DNA of 31,054 nt from Chara braunii (GCA_003427395.1 BFEA01000106.1:1024449-1055502), one strand, 5' to 3'; positions 1 through 8,682 are shown, numbered from the stretch's first letter. The notes: generated from the sequence alone by a model not told the origin. Program-made: numbers and translations.

Positions 1-501
1 GAGAGTCGGTCAATAATCCAGAATAAAGTATGATTCGGCAATGCACCCAAAAACTCGTTTACGTTGGAAATAGCCTGAATCATCATCCCACCATCCCACA
101 GTTTCCACTGGGCAGCTGCACGAATGAGTGCCATATAATGCCCGTGTCTGTGTAAAATACAGGCAGAAATATGAGGATGGTCATTGAGGTCATTGCCTGG
201 CGTCGCATGATGCATAAGAAGGTGGCGGCCGTGAAACGCTAACTGTAAGACATTTACAGTAAAGCCTCCTGAGGTAGTGTCGTTACTCCCTGCCCTCAGG
301 AGGTGGACTATTATGAGCATACAACAACTGATTTTCAGCAGCGTTAAGCTGATAAGCAATCGTAACAAACTGTGACGCAGTATAACATTGACGCTGATAA
401 GCCTGTAGGCAGACATTTGTGGCTGTCGAACCACAAGAATTTGGTAGGTCTGCCCGCAGATCCGAATCGGTCACCACTGGAAAGCCAGCTGTGATCTGGC
501 G
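1..501 (-). pseudogene. Josephin-like (ataxin-3 type) cysteine protease domain, frameshifted and partial
   Basis: Josephin domains are papain-fold deubiquitinases that cleave ubiquitin from proteins or chains, using Cys, His and Asn/Asp. Reading leftward, one frame (about 500-283) encodes NSCGSTATNVC and FVTIAYQLNAAE, resembling the family's catalytic-Cys helix (C-x5-N) and the following IAxQLxxxE helix. After one frame change between about 360 and 283 a second frame stays open to base 1. It gives SGGFTVNVLQLAF (like the family's SGxFSxQVIxxAL), then GHYMALIR with the catalytic His, then WKLWDGG, with Asp where Asn is usual. Candidate catalytic codons are Cys 433-435, His 138-140 and Asp 93-95. 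Motif order and spacing fit a whole Josephin core. The C-terminus lies outside the window. The upstream side meets a transposable-element end at about 505; CCGCCAG there could also be a 3' splice site. The frame break suggests a pseudogene, but an assembly error or small intron is possible. Another papain-like DUB family is the main alternative. Confidence 0.6.
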
Positions 502-504
502 GGG

Positions 505-718
505 TCGGCGCGTATAATATATATTTTTAAGTTTATTTATTTTAAATTTGGTAAGGAATTTCAATGTGACCCCATGGCAAAAGTTGTTCAGTTCTTTTTC
601 TGCATGGCATAGTTTTTCTTGTTTTTGTTTTTCTTTTTGCTGAGACCTTCTTTGGCCCTTGCACGGCCGGGCCACCCGGGCAAACAAGGTGACCCGGGTG
701 GCCCGGCTGGTAGCCTAG
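505..718 (+). mobile_element. GC-hairpin-ended TE, copy A (one end only)
   Basis: The order is an A/T-rich body with the motif AAATTTGGTAAGGAATTTCA at about 543, a T-rich stretch, then a GC-rich terminus ending GGTAGCCTAG. The terminus is a hairpin: arms 666-680 and 693-707 pair perfectly over 15 bp (GCCGGGCCACCCGGG), with a 12 nt loop. The same motif, T-run and GC-terminus order occurs in the complete element at 16943-17722. The left boundary is unclear and seems truncated where it meets the Josephin-like remnant. Confidence 0.55.
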
Positions 719-984
719 ATATACATACACTATGTCACAGAACTATTGACTAAGAGCATGAGCACGTGAAGCAGAAGAAGAAATAAGATGAGCAAAGAAA
801 AGAAAAATGAAAGGACAGACAGGCAAAGAGACAGACAAACCAGAATGACACTTTGTTTCACAGTATTATTATTTCTTTCAGTGTTTAACAAAAAATATTT
901 ACACTGAATCAAAGGATAAAAATCAGAAACAAAGACACATTGAAATCATTCAGTTTCTCAGTCTTCTTAACGCCTCCTCCACTG
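719..984. other. Unassigned A/T-rich spacer
   Basis: A purine-rich stretch (about 770-845) and A/T-rich sequence lie between element copy A and the first R1 module. No gene, repeat unit or RNA signature was recognised. Confidence 0.4.
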
Positions 985-1345
985 TGCCTCTAACGTACAA
1001 GGCTCGCCACGTTGATAGTCAAACAGAGCTGCCGTTGTAAACCGTAGGCAGAGAGGGAGAAGAGGACAACAAACGAGGGGCTATGACAAACTGTTTCGTC
1101 GGAGTTTCACCGACTCATCAGGAGGCTGAACCCTATATATATACTTTGATTATATAGTACATCTATCTATCTATATATATATTGTCACATTGTGAATCAG
1201 AGCGCAAAGGCAAAAGAAAGCAAAACAAGGAAAGGAACAGAAGTAAGGAAGGAAAGCCCCACCTGTTCATCATCTCTTACGTACAAGGCCAGCCACGTGG
1301 ATGACAGGTTGATCACTGGCTGCCCCCATCCCCGTATATATGACG
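985..1345 (+). repeat. R1 modular repeat, first copies (modules a and b)
   Basis: Module a (about 1010-1145) contains GTAGGCAGAGAGGGAGAAGA, then AACAAACGAGGGGCT, then a TTTCGTCGGAGTTTCACCGA segment. Module b (about 1172-1345) starts at TTGTCACATTGTGAATCAGA and includes ACGTACAAGGCCAGCCACGT and GGCTGCCCCCATCCCCGT. Both recur in the same order at 5625-5990 and, with extra pieces, at 6430-7440. No coding potential or terminal repeats were seen for this copy. It may be a decayed transposable element or a long-period satellite. Confidence 0.65.
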
Positions 1346-1528
1346 ATATATAATAGATTTCAATCTATTCAAATCTAAAGTAAGTTGAGTTGGAGAGCCG
1401 TATGATAGGTGGCAGCTGTTATCGTTCGGTTATATTGTATTATATTATATCTACTACTAGTCTTGTTTTTCCGTGCACTCCTTTTAAATTTATTAAAAAT
1501 AAAAATAAAATCAATTAGGCGCTAGGCT
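1346..1528. other. Unassigned A/T-rich spacer
   Basis: A/T-rich sequence with TATATT runs between the R1 copy and element copy B. Nothing recognisable. Confidence 0.4.
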
Positions 1529-1700
1529 ACCAGCCGGGCCGCCCGGGTCCTGGGTGGCCAGCCCGTGCAAGGACCAGGGAAGGTCCCAGCAAAAAAAAAA
1601 AAAAAAAAAAAACCTATGTTATGCAGAAAAATTAACTGAACAACTTTTGCCTCAGGGTCACATCGAAATTCTGCACCAAATTTAGAAAAAGATGGTCCCC
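1529..1700 (-). mobile_element. GC-hairpin-ended TE, copy B (inverted to copy A)
   Basis: Read on the minus strand this repeats copy A: AAATTTGGTGCAGAATTTCG, then a T22 run (A22 at about 1590-1611 on the plus strand), then a GC-rich end finishing GCTGGTAGCCTAG at about 1529. The GC hairpin is degenerate compared with copy A. Copies A and B face each other with the first R1 copy between them, so they are two insertions and not the ends of one element. The right boundary is not defined. Confidence 0.55.
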
Positions 1701-1859
1701 ATTTCTTTTCTTTTTCCCGCAATTGCAATTCATCCATCCGACTCTCTCTCCCCCTCATTGATGCATCCAACATGGACCGATTACTTTATTATCATTGAGA
1801 ATTTTCAAGATATTTAATTTGCTCTTAAAAAAACGAACTTGTATGCTGTTGAAAAATTT

Positions 1860-2127
1860 AAGCAGGACCACGAAGAAGCCGTCCGGTGGCTTTGTTTGGC
1901 CTTGTGGCTTTGGATTGTTTGGCCTTGTGGCTTTGTGGCCTTGTGCAACGTTTTTGTTGCCAGGGTTGTGGAAATTGGGACAGCCATCCCGTTTTGGCCA
2001 AATCGGTTCCTGGACAGAATTCCCCCAATGCTTGCACCTAAGCTGGGTAATGGTCTCAGTATTTTCTCCGGGCTGTTTGTGGGGAGATTCCCAGCCTCAT
2101 TCTTTGGTCTTCCAATAAATGATCCGT

Positions 2128-2160
<33 letters not shown>
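1860..2160 (+). mobile_element. 3' end of a retrotransposed transcript with poly(A) tail
   Basis: A GC-balanced stretch ends with AATAAA at 2114-2119, followed 15 nt later by a run of 27 A (2134-2160). That arrangement is expected for a reverse-transcribed polyadenylated RNA. Upstream there is a short internal reiteration of TTTGGCCTTGTGGCTTTG (about 1890-1945). No protein was recognised, and the overlapping open frames look incidental. It could be a processed pseudogene 3' UTR, a LINE 3' end or a SINE. The 5' end and target duplication were not found. Confidence 0.5.
2114..2119 (+). promoter_or_regulatory. Polyadenylation signal AATAAA
   Basis: Canonical hexamer placed 15 nt before the A27 run, in the position expected of a functional poly(A) signal in the source transcript. 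Confidence 0.6.
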
Positions 2161-2224
2161 GTACATCATCACTATGTTTTATTGTTTTTAACCAAAAAAA
2201 TTTAATTGCCAAAACCGAAAAAAC

Positions 2225-2261
2225 GGGGGGGGGGGGGGGGGGGGGGGGGGGGNGGGGGGGG
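2225..2261. repeat. Poly-G tract (37 positions, one N)
   Basis: Uninterrupted G from 2225 to 2261 except an N at 2253. Such a tract can form G-quadruplexes and is hard to sequence, so the true length is uncertain. Confidence 0.9.
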
Positions 2262-2337
2262 AAGTGTAGAAACGAAAAGACTACACCACCTTCTTACTCC
2301 AACTGTCACACCAGAAATTTTCAAATTTCTACTTTTT

Positions 2338-3210
2338 ACATTGCTGGATGGATGGATGGATGGATGGATATGAGATATGCAGGAATATCGGTATGGATCA
2401 ATATGAGATCTGGTTGGATATGGCTGGATGGACGGATATATCCGGATGGATGGATGGATATGAATGGATATGGAGGGATGGATATGAATGGATATGAATG
2501 TATATGGATCGATATGGATGGATATGGATGGATGGATGGATTGGATATGGATATGGATATGGATATGGATAGATATGGATAGGTATGGATATGGATATGG
2601 ATGGGTATGGGTATGGATATGGATATGGATATGGATGGATGAGTGGATGGATGGATGGATGGATTGATGGATGGATATGGATATGGATGGATAGATAGAT
2701 GGATATGGATGGATGGATGGATGGATGGATATGAATGGGTATGAATGGATGGATATGAATGGATATGGATGGATATGGATGGATATGGATGGATATGGAT
2801 GGATACGGATGGATGGATGGATGAATGGATTGGATATGGATATTGATATGGATAGATATGGATGGGTATGGATATGGATATGGATGGATGAGAGGATGGA
2901 TGGATGGATGGATGGATATGGATATGGATGGATAGATACATGGATATCAGATGGATGGATGAATGGATATGGATATGGATATGGATATGGATATGATATC
3001 CATGGATGGATGGGATGTGGATGGATGGATGGATGAATGGATATGGATAAATATGCATGTGGATGGATGGATGGATGGATGAATGGATATGGATAAATAT
3101 GCATGTGGATGTATGGATGGATGGATGAATGGATATGGATAAATATGCATGGGGATGTATGGATGGATGGATATGGATATGGATATGAATATGGATGACT
3201 GGATGGATGG
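2338..3210. repeat. GGAT / GGATAT satellite with higher-order structure
   Basis: About 870 bp built from two interleaved units, the tetramer GGAT and the hexamer GGATAT. Higher-order repeats are visible. A segment beginning GGATTGGATATGGATAT at 2537 recurs at about 2827 (spacing about 290), and a 46-47 bp unit containing GGATAAATATGCATG repeats at 3035, 3081 and 3128. Neither unit creates a stop codon in most frames, so long open frames (rich in Ile-His-Pro-Ser on the minus strand) run through it by default and are not evidence of a gene. Confidence 0.95.
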
Positions 3211-3720
3211 CCAAACGGAAGAGTGGGATGAAAGGCGGCTGGATCAGATCGCGGGCTGGGAGAAGAGCTGAGACTGATAGAAACCAAGACGAGTGGTGAC
3301 CAATCTAGTCCAGCCGCGATCACACAGTCTTCTATCTCCTTTTTTTAAGTGTTTTTTATTTTGAATAAGTGTTTTTAATTTTGAATAAGTATTTTCACAT
3401 AATAACATAATAATAACGCCACACGACGTCTATTATGGGGGGCTGATGGAGTTACGCAGGTCACATCGCCATCGCCTTGACAGGCAAGATCAGATCTTAT
3501 CATCTTAGCCGTCCGTACCTTGGAACGGGAGCACCACCTCTGGCCCGGCCGCAACCTGCCATAAATCCATCCAAATACAAAGATGCATGCCATAAATCGA
3601 TCCAGATACACAGATATACAAAAAGCGAGCAACGGAGAAGGAGAGAGACGGCGAGGGAGGGACGGAAAGTGTGGGTCGAGGAAGGGAGGCAGAGAGCATG
3701 GACGAAGAAAAGAAAAAAAT
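3211..3720. other. Unassigned region with a short direct repeat
   Basis: No gene recognised. A degenerate tandem pair of about 31 bp begins CCATAAATCCATCC (3559) and CCATAAATCGATCC (3590). The segment CTGGCCCGGCCGCAACC at about 3540 resembles the GC ends of the TE family. A purine-rich stretch leads into the microsatellite at 3725. Confidence 0.4.
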
Positions 3721-3722
3721 AG

Positions 3723-3724
<2 letters not shown>

Positions 3725-3791
<67 letters not shown>
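3725..3791. repeat. Compound (GT)14(GA)n microsatellite
   Basis: GT dinucleotides from 3725 to 3752 pass directly into GA dinucleotides from 3753 to 3791. A short degenerate tandem (GTAGTTAAGAAAAAGGAGAG twice, about 3815-3865) follows. Confidence 0.95.
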
Positions 3792-3795
<4 letters not shown>

Positions 3796-3932
3796 GCAAT
3801 TCAGAAAAGGAGAGGAGTAGTTAAGAAAAAGGAGAGAGAGGTAGTTAAGAAAAAGGAGAGGCAAAGGGAAATAGAGAACGAGACCAAATCCGGCACGGCA
3901 AGGCGCAAAAAGCTTAATTAATAAAAGCAGCA

Positions 3933-3951
3933 GGGGGGGGGGGGGGGGGGG
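3933..3951. repeat. Poly-G tract (19 nt)
   Basis: Pure G run within A-rich sequence, the second long G homopolymer of the window. Confidence 0.9.
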
Positions 3952-4314
3952 AGATTAACGGATTTACTGGGCACAGACAGAATCGAAACAAGAAGTAATT
4001 TACAATTTTTACACATTGATTTTGTCTTTTCCTCTTTCAACCTCTTCTGCAACCCAGATTCACGAAATGGACATGAATATATACAACAAATACAGACCAG
4101 ATACATGCATACCTCTTTGGGCATTTAACTTTGACGTTCCTGGCCGCAATTTCGGCGTTACTTGAACCGAAACGTCAGGGTTTACAAAACATTGTCTGTT
4201 TACAAAACAAAACAAAAAAAATAAAAAACCTCCATGTTCGTTTGGCTAACAAACGGCGAAGAAAATCCAATGTCCATTGATCGCATCCGTACGATTTATA
4301 AATAAAAAAAAAAG

Positions 4315-4318
<4 letters not shown>
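3952..4318. other. Unassigned A/T-rich region
   Basis: No coding frame, RNA gene or element boundary recognised. Short inexact inverted motifs around TTTACAAAACA near 4180-4205 are not convincing. Confidence 0.35.

Positions 4319-4345
<27 letters not shown>
4319..4345. repeat. (AG)n microsatellite
   Basis: Thirteen or more AG dinucleotides preceded by A-rich sequence. Confidence 0.9.
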
Positions 4346-4665
4346 AGCACCACTATGCATTTGATTAAAAAAAAACACGGCGTCTGTTTGGTATTTAAAA
4401 AACAAAAAGAAAAAAAGAGAACAACTACGCATTCGATGAAAAAATTGCACGGTGACTTTCGCCTCTTTCCCAAATTAGAAATAAAAAATGAAATTAAGTG
4501 AACAATTTTTTCCTTTGCCAAAGTTGGAAATAAAAAAAAACGAATTAACTGAAAACAACTTTTGCCTCTTTGCCAAATTAGAAATAAAAAATAATTTATT
4601 TATTTTTCATTTTGTAATTCACTCTTGGCCCCGGCCGTGCAAGTGGTCCCGGGCCCCTCGGGCAC
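4346..4665. repeat. Degenerate tandem of TE body motif plus a GC end (copy C)
   Basis: The phrase TTTGCC...CCAAATTAGAAATAAA, seen once in TE copies A and B and in the complete elements, occurs about three times here (about 4460-4600). It is followed by a GC-rich piece, GGCCCCGGCCGTGCAAG, at about 4627 that matches the copy A/B ends. The order differs from the intact elements, so this is a rearranged fragment. The preceding sequence also has an approximately 80 bp degenerate duplication (ATGCATTTGATTAAAAAAA and ACGCATTCGATGAAAAAAT). Confidence 0.4.
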
Positions 4666-4849
4666 ATATATAATATATTAAATATAATATATATTTGCTA
4701 TTCTATGTTCTCAGACAGCTTGAGGTCGAGCGCATGTCCTGAGTGAGTTGAAAAACGAAAAATAAATTTATTATTTTGAGACCGTCTAGTAATTTTCTCT
4801 CTTTTCTACCCTCTTTTCTTTTTCCTTTTTCCTCTTTTCTATACTTTTC

Positions 4850-4950
4850 AAAACGATAGGTATATATATTATATTATATATTAATATTATATTTTATATT
4901 TTATATTTTATATATTATATATTATATATTATATATGATAATAAATATAA
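4850..4950. repeat. AT-rich TATAT/ATATTTT tract
   Basis: About 100 bp almost entirely of A and T made of TATAT and TATTTTA units. Confidence 0.85.
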
Positions 4951-5004
4951 TAGATGAGAGCCGATACAGATCGTCCTGGAGAACTGGCCAGTGAATCGCA
5001 GTCA

Positions 5005-5184
5005 GGGGCGAGGTCCCCCACTACAGTAGCAAAGAGGCTTGGATATAGCTCCTGAATCTGGACGTGTTTTAAGCAGAGATGCAGAAACGCAGTTTCATCC
5101 CGATTTTCTGCACCTTTCCACAACCACGTCCAGATTCCGGCGTTCAATCCAATCCCCTTCGCTACCGTAGTGGGACCTCGCCCC
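5005..5184. repeat. 180 bp imperfect palindrome (foldback)
   Basis: The left arm starts GGGGCGAGGTCCCCCACTAC at 5005 and runs to CTGAATCTGGACGTG at 5066. The right arm, from CACGTCCAGATTC at 5125 to GGGACCTCGCCCC at 5184, is its reverse complement with scattered mismatches. Pairing continues inside through GCAGAAA (about 5081) and TTTTCTGC (about 5103). The transcript would fold into a long hairpin. No transposase and no clear target duplication were seen. Confidence 0.8.
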
Positions 5185-5741
5185 CCAGAGAAGAAGAAGA
5201 GGACAACAAACGAGGGGCTGTGACAGACCGACTGTTTTTCCGTCCCAGTTTTTTTTTTTTTTTTCACCACCTACCCTTTACACTCTGCAGAGTCCCTCTC
5301 CCCCCTAATAGAGATAGATCACCAATCGATGATAGTATTAGCCTATTAGGTGTTAAGTGACAATAATCCACCCCTTAACCCCGCCACCAACCATAGTCAA
5401 TGTCAGTCGATTAAAATGCCGCTGTCTTACAAGCTACCGTCTTCACCCGAATAGAACGCCCGGTCATTATATGCGACAATCAAAGCAGACTATCACTAAC
5501 ACCATGCCATTGAATTATACAGAAACATTTTATATATACTTGTAGAGATGCATAAGAGTGCCACTAGTGTATGTATGGGCTTTGTTTGACAAAAAGAGAG
5601 TTATGTTCGCTTTGCACCTGGTCGTAGATCGTCAAACAGAGCTGGCCGATTAACAGTAGGCAGAGAGAGGGGAGAGGGAGAAGAGGAAGAGGACAACAAA
5701 CGAGGGGGGGGTTGTGACAGACTGTTTCATGTCGGAGATTC

Positions 5742-5819
5742 ACCCACTCGTAAGGAGGATACATATACATATATAGACATACCCACTCGTAAGGAGGATA
5801 AATATACATATATAGACAT
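5742..5819. repeat. 39 bp tandem duplication inside an R1 copy
   Basis: Two adjacent 39 bp copies, each starting ACCCACTCGTAAGGAGGATA, differ at about one position. They join R1 module a to module b. Confidence 0.9.
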
Positions 5820-6117
5820 ACATAGATAGATATATTGTCACACTGTCAATCAGAACGCGAAGGCGAAAGGAAAAGAAGAAAGGAAGGAGAGCCCCAACTG
5901 TTCATCACCTCTTACGTACAAGGCCAGCCACGTGGATAACAGGTTGAGCGCCGGCTGCCCCCATCCCCGTGTGTCACAAGGACCCGCTTGCACGCAGCCA
6001 AAAGGCAAAAAAGAGGTAAAGAAAAGGAGGAGGAAACCAAACCTGACAGGGAAAGAAAGATAATCCAATTGTCACAAAGCAAATACCACATCCCATAGAT
6101 CAACATATTTTTTCTTT

Positions 6118-6240
6118 TTGATATTTTCTTATCTTCTTTTTTTCTTTTTTTCTTTTTTTTTCTTTTTCTCTTGTTTTCTTTTTTCTTTTTTTTTTCCTTT
6201 TCCTTTTTTTTTCTTTTTTCCCTTTTTTTTTTTTTTTTCT
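6118..6240. repeat. T-rich homopyrimidine tract
   Basis: About 120 bp of T runs with scattered C, ending immediately before the open-frame island at 6242. Read on the minus strand it is an A/G tract directly downstream of that island. Confidence 0.85.
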
Positions 6241-6241
6241 T

Positions 6242-6420
6242 TAACTGTCCCCACCTCGGCAGATAGGACAGCTACGGTGAGGATGATGTGGATGTTCACA
6301 AGGATACCCAAGGAGGGCTGCGCCAGCACAGCATTCAGCAGGACGGCTAGCACGAACCATCCCATCACAACAGTCCTGCCAGAGGACATGTTGTCCACAT
6401 ATATCGTCACAGAAATATAA
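6242..6420 (-). CDS. Short membrane-protein-like open frame, possibly a gene fragment or exon
   Basis: This island differs from its surroundings: balanced base composition and mostly G/C third positions. From the ATG at about 6388 the minus strand reads MSSGRTVVMGWFVLAVLLNA, then a second hydrophobic stretch LGILVNIHIILTVAVLSAEV, before running into the A/G-rich tract where it becomes lysine repeats. The first stretch looks like a signal anchor or transmembrane helix, and the second could be another helix. GAG followed by GTGGGG near 6250 could be a donor site, or the A-rich tract could be the tail of a retrocopy. No family was recognised. It may be a captured exon between R1 modules or a chance frame. 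Confidence 0.28.
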
Positions 6421-7486
6421 GAGTGCATCGAAAAAGACACAAGGAAAACAAGAAAAAATTCAATTCGTTTTTTATCTTCTTCCTTACAACTCCCCCTGTT
6501 CAATACCTCTGCAGACTGTAGAGAGTTCAGCCACTACTGATTGATGAGTCGGGACAACTCCGACGAAAAACAGTCCGTCTGTCACAGCCCCTCGGTTGTT
6601 GTCCTCTTCTCCCTCCCTCCCTCTCTGCCTATAGTTTACCGGGCGGTTCTGTCACTGTAAGTGATAATCCACCTTAACCTCGGTTGTGGTTGAGCATCAA
6701 CGACTGCCCAACAACTGATAGATACCTTGAGGCGGGCACCAACGACTGCCCTCAAGGTACCCATGATGAAAATCAAAGCAGACTATCACTCACCCGCACC
6801 AGATGGAAAGCTCTACACACACACAGCAGGTTCACACCTCGTCGAACAGAATGGCCAGATGGTAAACCGTAGGCAGAGAGGGAGAAGAGGACGACAAACG
6901 AGGGGGGGGCTGTGACAGTAGAGGCTGTTTCGTCGGAGCTTCACCGACTGACTAATCAGTAGAGGCTGAACCCTCAAAAACAGTCTGCAGAATCCCCTAA
7001 CTGGCTGATTACAGTGTAAGTGATAATCCACCTTAACCCTCGTTGTTGTGGTTAAGCATCAACGATTGCCCGACAACTGATACCCCTCTGAGGTGGTGGG
7101 GACCACCAACCACTGCCCTCAAGGTACCTGTGACGAAAATAAAAGCAGACTATCACTCACCCACACCAGATGGAAAATATATATATATAATCAAACAGAT
7201 TTGTCACATGATATCAGAGCGCCAAAGCGAAAAAAAGAAAGAAAACAAGAAAAACAAGAAAAACTGAATTCGTTTTTAATCTTCTTCCTTACAACTCCCC
7301 CTGTTCAGAACCTCTTGCGTACAAGGCCGCCCACGTGGATGTAGGNTGAGCGGCGGCTNCCCCCACCCCCGTGTGTCATATCGACCCACTTGCACACAGC
7401 CAAAAGGCAAAGAGGCAAAGAAAAGAGGAAGGGAACAGCCAAATAAAACAGAACAGGGGGCAACAAAGCAGATCCCAGATGACAAG

Positions 7487-7815
7487 TCCCACATGCAAGC
7501 ACCGCCCCAGTCCTACACAGGACTAACGACGGGACAAGACCAACCAGGATGTCAAAACATTCTTGTCTGCAAAGAAATCAAAAGAAGTCCCAGATACATA
7601 TCTATACACAGCAGATGGCCTTGTTCGACATTCCTATTCGGCGTCATCGTAATCAATTCGTACCGCGACATCATAAAAATCAATCCTCGATGATGATTCC
7701 CACATAAAAAAGCACCGCCCCCATTGATAGGCCGAACAACGGGAAGCGACCAACTACGATACCAAAAAGAACCCGAAGGACCGGTATAAAATATATATAT
7801 ATCGTCAAACAGCAC
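7487..7815. repeat. Degenerate direct duplication (about 210 bp spacing)
   Basis: A segment starting CCCACATGCAAGCACCGCCCC at about 7487, continuing ACGGGACAAGACCAACCA, is repeated from about 7700 as CCCACATAAAAAAGCACCGC followed by ACGGGAAGCGACCAAC. The second copy leads into TATATATATATCGTCAAACA, a phrase that also begins R1 copies, so the pair probably belongs to the R1 neighbourhood. Confidence 0.55.
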
Positions 7816-8121
7816 TGACCGGTAAATAGTAAATACATAATAATAGACTGAGGAGATCGATCAGATATGGAGAAGATGGGGGAATCAGATAGAATAGAAG
7901 ATGGATTGCCACATGAATCTCAAACACCATGAGCATGCATTCATACCCAAAAAAAAGAAAGAAAAAAAAAAAAGAAAAAAAAAAGAACGGTTATGGCACT
8001 ACCTTTGGATCACGAAGAATAACAGGGGGGTTGGGCAGGGGAGGAGGAAAAGACTCCACAAAAAAAAATATTCCGGGTCCCTAATCCACCTTTTTTCTTA
8101 GCTTAGGCAAAAAAAACAAAA
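7816..8121. other. Unassigned A-rich region
   Basis: Contains an A/G-rich tract of AAAAAG units at about 7950-7985. No gene, element end or RNA signature recognised. Confidence 0.35.
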
Positions 8122-8176
8122 GGGTCCGCTGTCGCATAGAAAAGAGAGGCGAGGTCAGATACTTGACAGCGGACCC
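8122..8176. repeat. Short inverted repeat (12 bp perfect arms)
   Basis: GGGTCCGCTGTC at 8122-8133 is the exact reverse complement of 8165-8176, with a 31 nt loop. A-rich sequence before and T-rich sequence after can extend the pairing. Confidence 0.85.
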
Positions 8177-8262
8177 GTCTCCTTTTTTTCTTTTTTTTTC
8201 CCTTTTACCAGTATGGCCGACCCTATATTTTGCCACACAAATAAATAATTAAATAAAAAATT

Positions 8263-8316
8263 GCCCACCTCCCCCTTCTTCGCGCGCCCCTTCGCGCGCC
8301 CACCTCCCCCTTCTTC
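8263..8316. repeat. 35 bp GC-rich tandem duplication
   Basis: GCCCACCTCCCCCTTCTTC starts at 8263 and again at 8298, separated by CGCGCGCCCCTTCGCGC. The copies are identical over the second, partial copy. Confidence 0.9.
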
Positions 8317-8394
8317 TATGCGAACGCGCAAGTTTCGGACAACGGCGGCTCGTACACTGGTGGTATGATGAATTTAGGAGCTAAACATGCGCAT

Positions 8395-8682
8395 AGATCA
8401 TTCTTTCTTTCTTCCTTTCTTCATTTTTCATTTTTTATTTTTCATTCTTTTTTCCTTTTAGCTGCTTTTCCCATTTTCCTATCCATGGCGCCGTCACGGA
8501 TGTCTGCAAGTCACATTGAGTACCGCATTTCGCATTTCGCTGCGCTCTTCATCGTTGCGAGGGTCAAGATATTCGTTTGCCCAGAGTCTTTTATCTGTTT
8601 TAAAATTCCTTTTTCCTTCTTTCTTTTTCCCTTTTCTTTTTCCTTTTTTCTTCTTCCTTTTCCGTTTTCTTCTTCCTTTTCC
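8395..8682. repeat. Homopyrimidine-rich (TTTC/TTCC) stretches
   Basis: Two C/T-rich stretches (about 8398-8470 and 8600-8682) flank about 120 bp of mixed sequence (about 8475-8595). The open frame crossing them owes its length to low complexity. Confidence 0.7.

Larger units (their letters stand above)
5185..7440. repeat. R1 modular repeat field (modules a, b, c in mixed order)
   Basis: Modules seen: a-like 5185-5250; c 5357-5520; a 5625-5760; b 5825-5990; partial b 6430-6510; a reversed 6511-6655; c 6656-6812; a 6840-6988; c 7014-7175; b 7185-7440. Module c contains GATAATCCACCTTAAC and AAAGCAGACTATCACTCACC, and its two best copies start 358 bp apart (6656 and 7014). Module b contains CGTACAAGGCC and a conserved CCCCCATCCCCGT or close variant. 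The field is interrupted by T-rich sequence (6118-6240) and an open-frame island (6242-6420). Two N bases occur near 7346 and 7359. Confidence 0.7.

Noticed and set aside
1529-1700. Copies A and B as two ends of one 1 kb element
   Set aside because: Their hairpin ends face each other with the bodies pointing outward, so they are separate insertions.
2202-3323. 373-codon minus-strand frame and several overlapping frames (Ile/His/Pro/Ser-rich)
   Set aside because: The GGAT and GGATAT units contain no stop codons in most frames, so opposite-strand frames are open together; pure satellite translation.
6118-6503. 124-codon minus frame as a complete lysine-tailed membrane protein
   Set aside because: The C-terminal Lys-rich half is a translated A/G tract. 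Only the 6242-6420 island is kept, as a low-confidence fragment.
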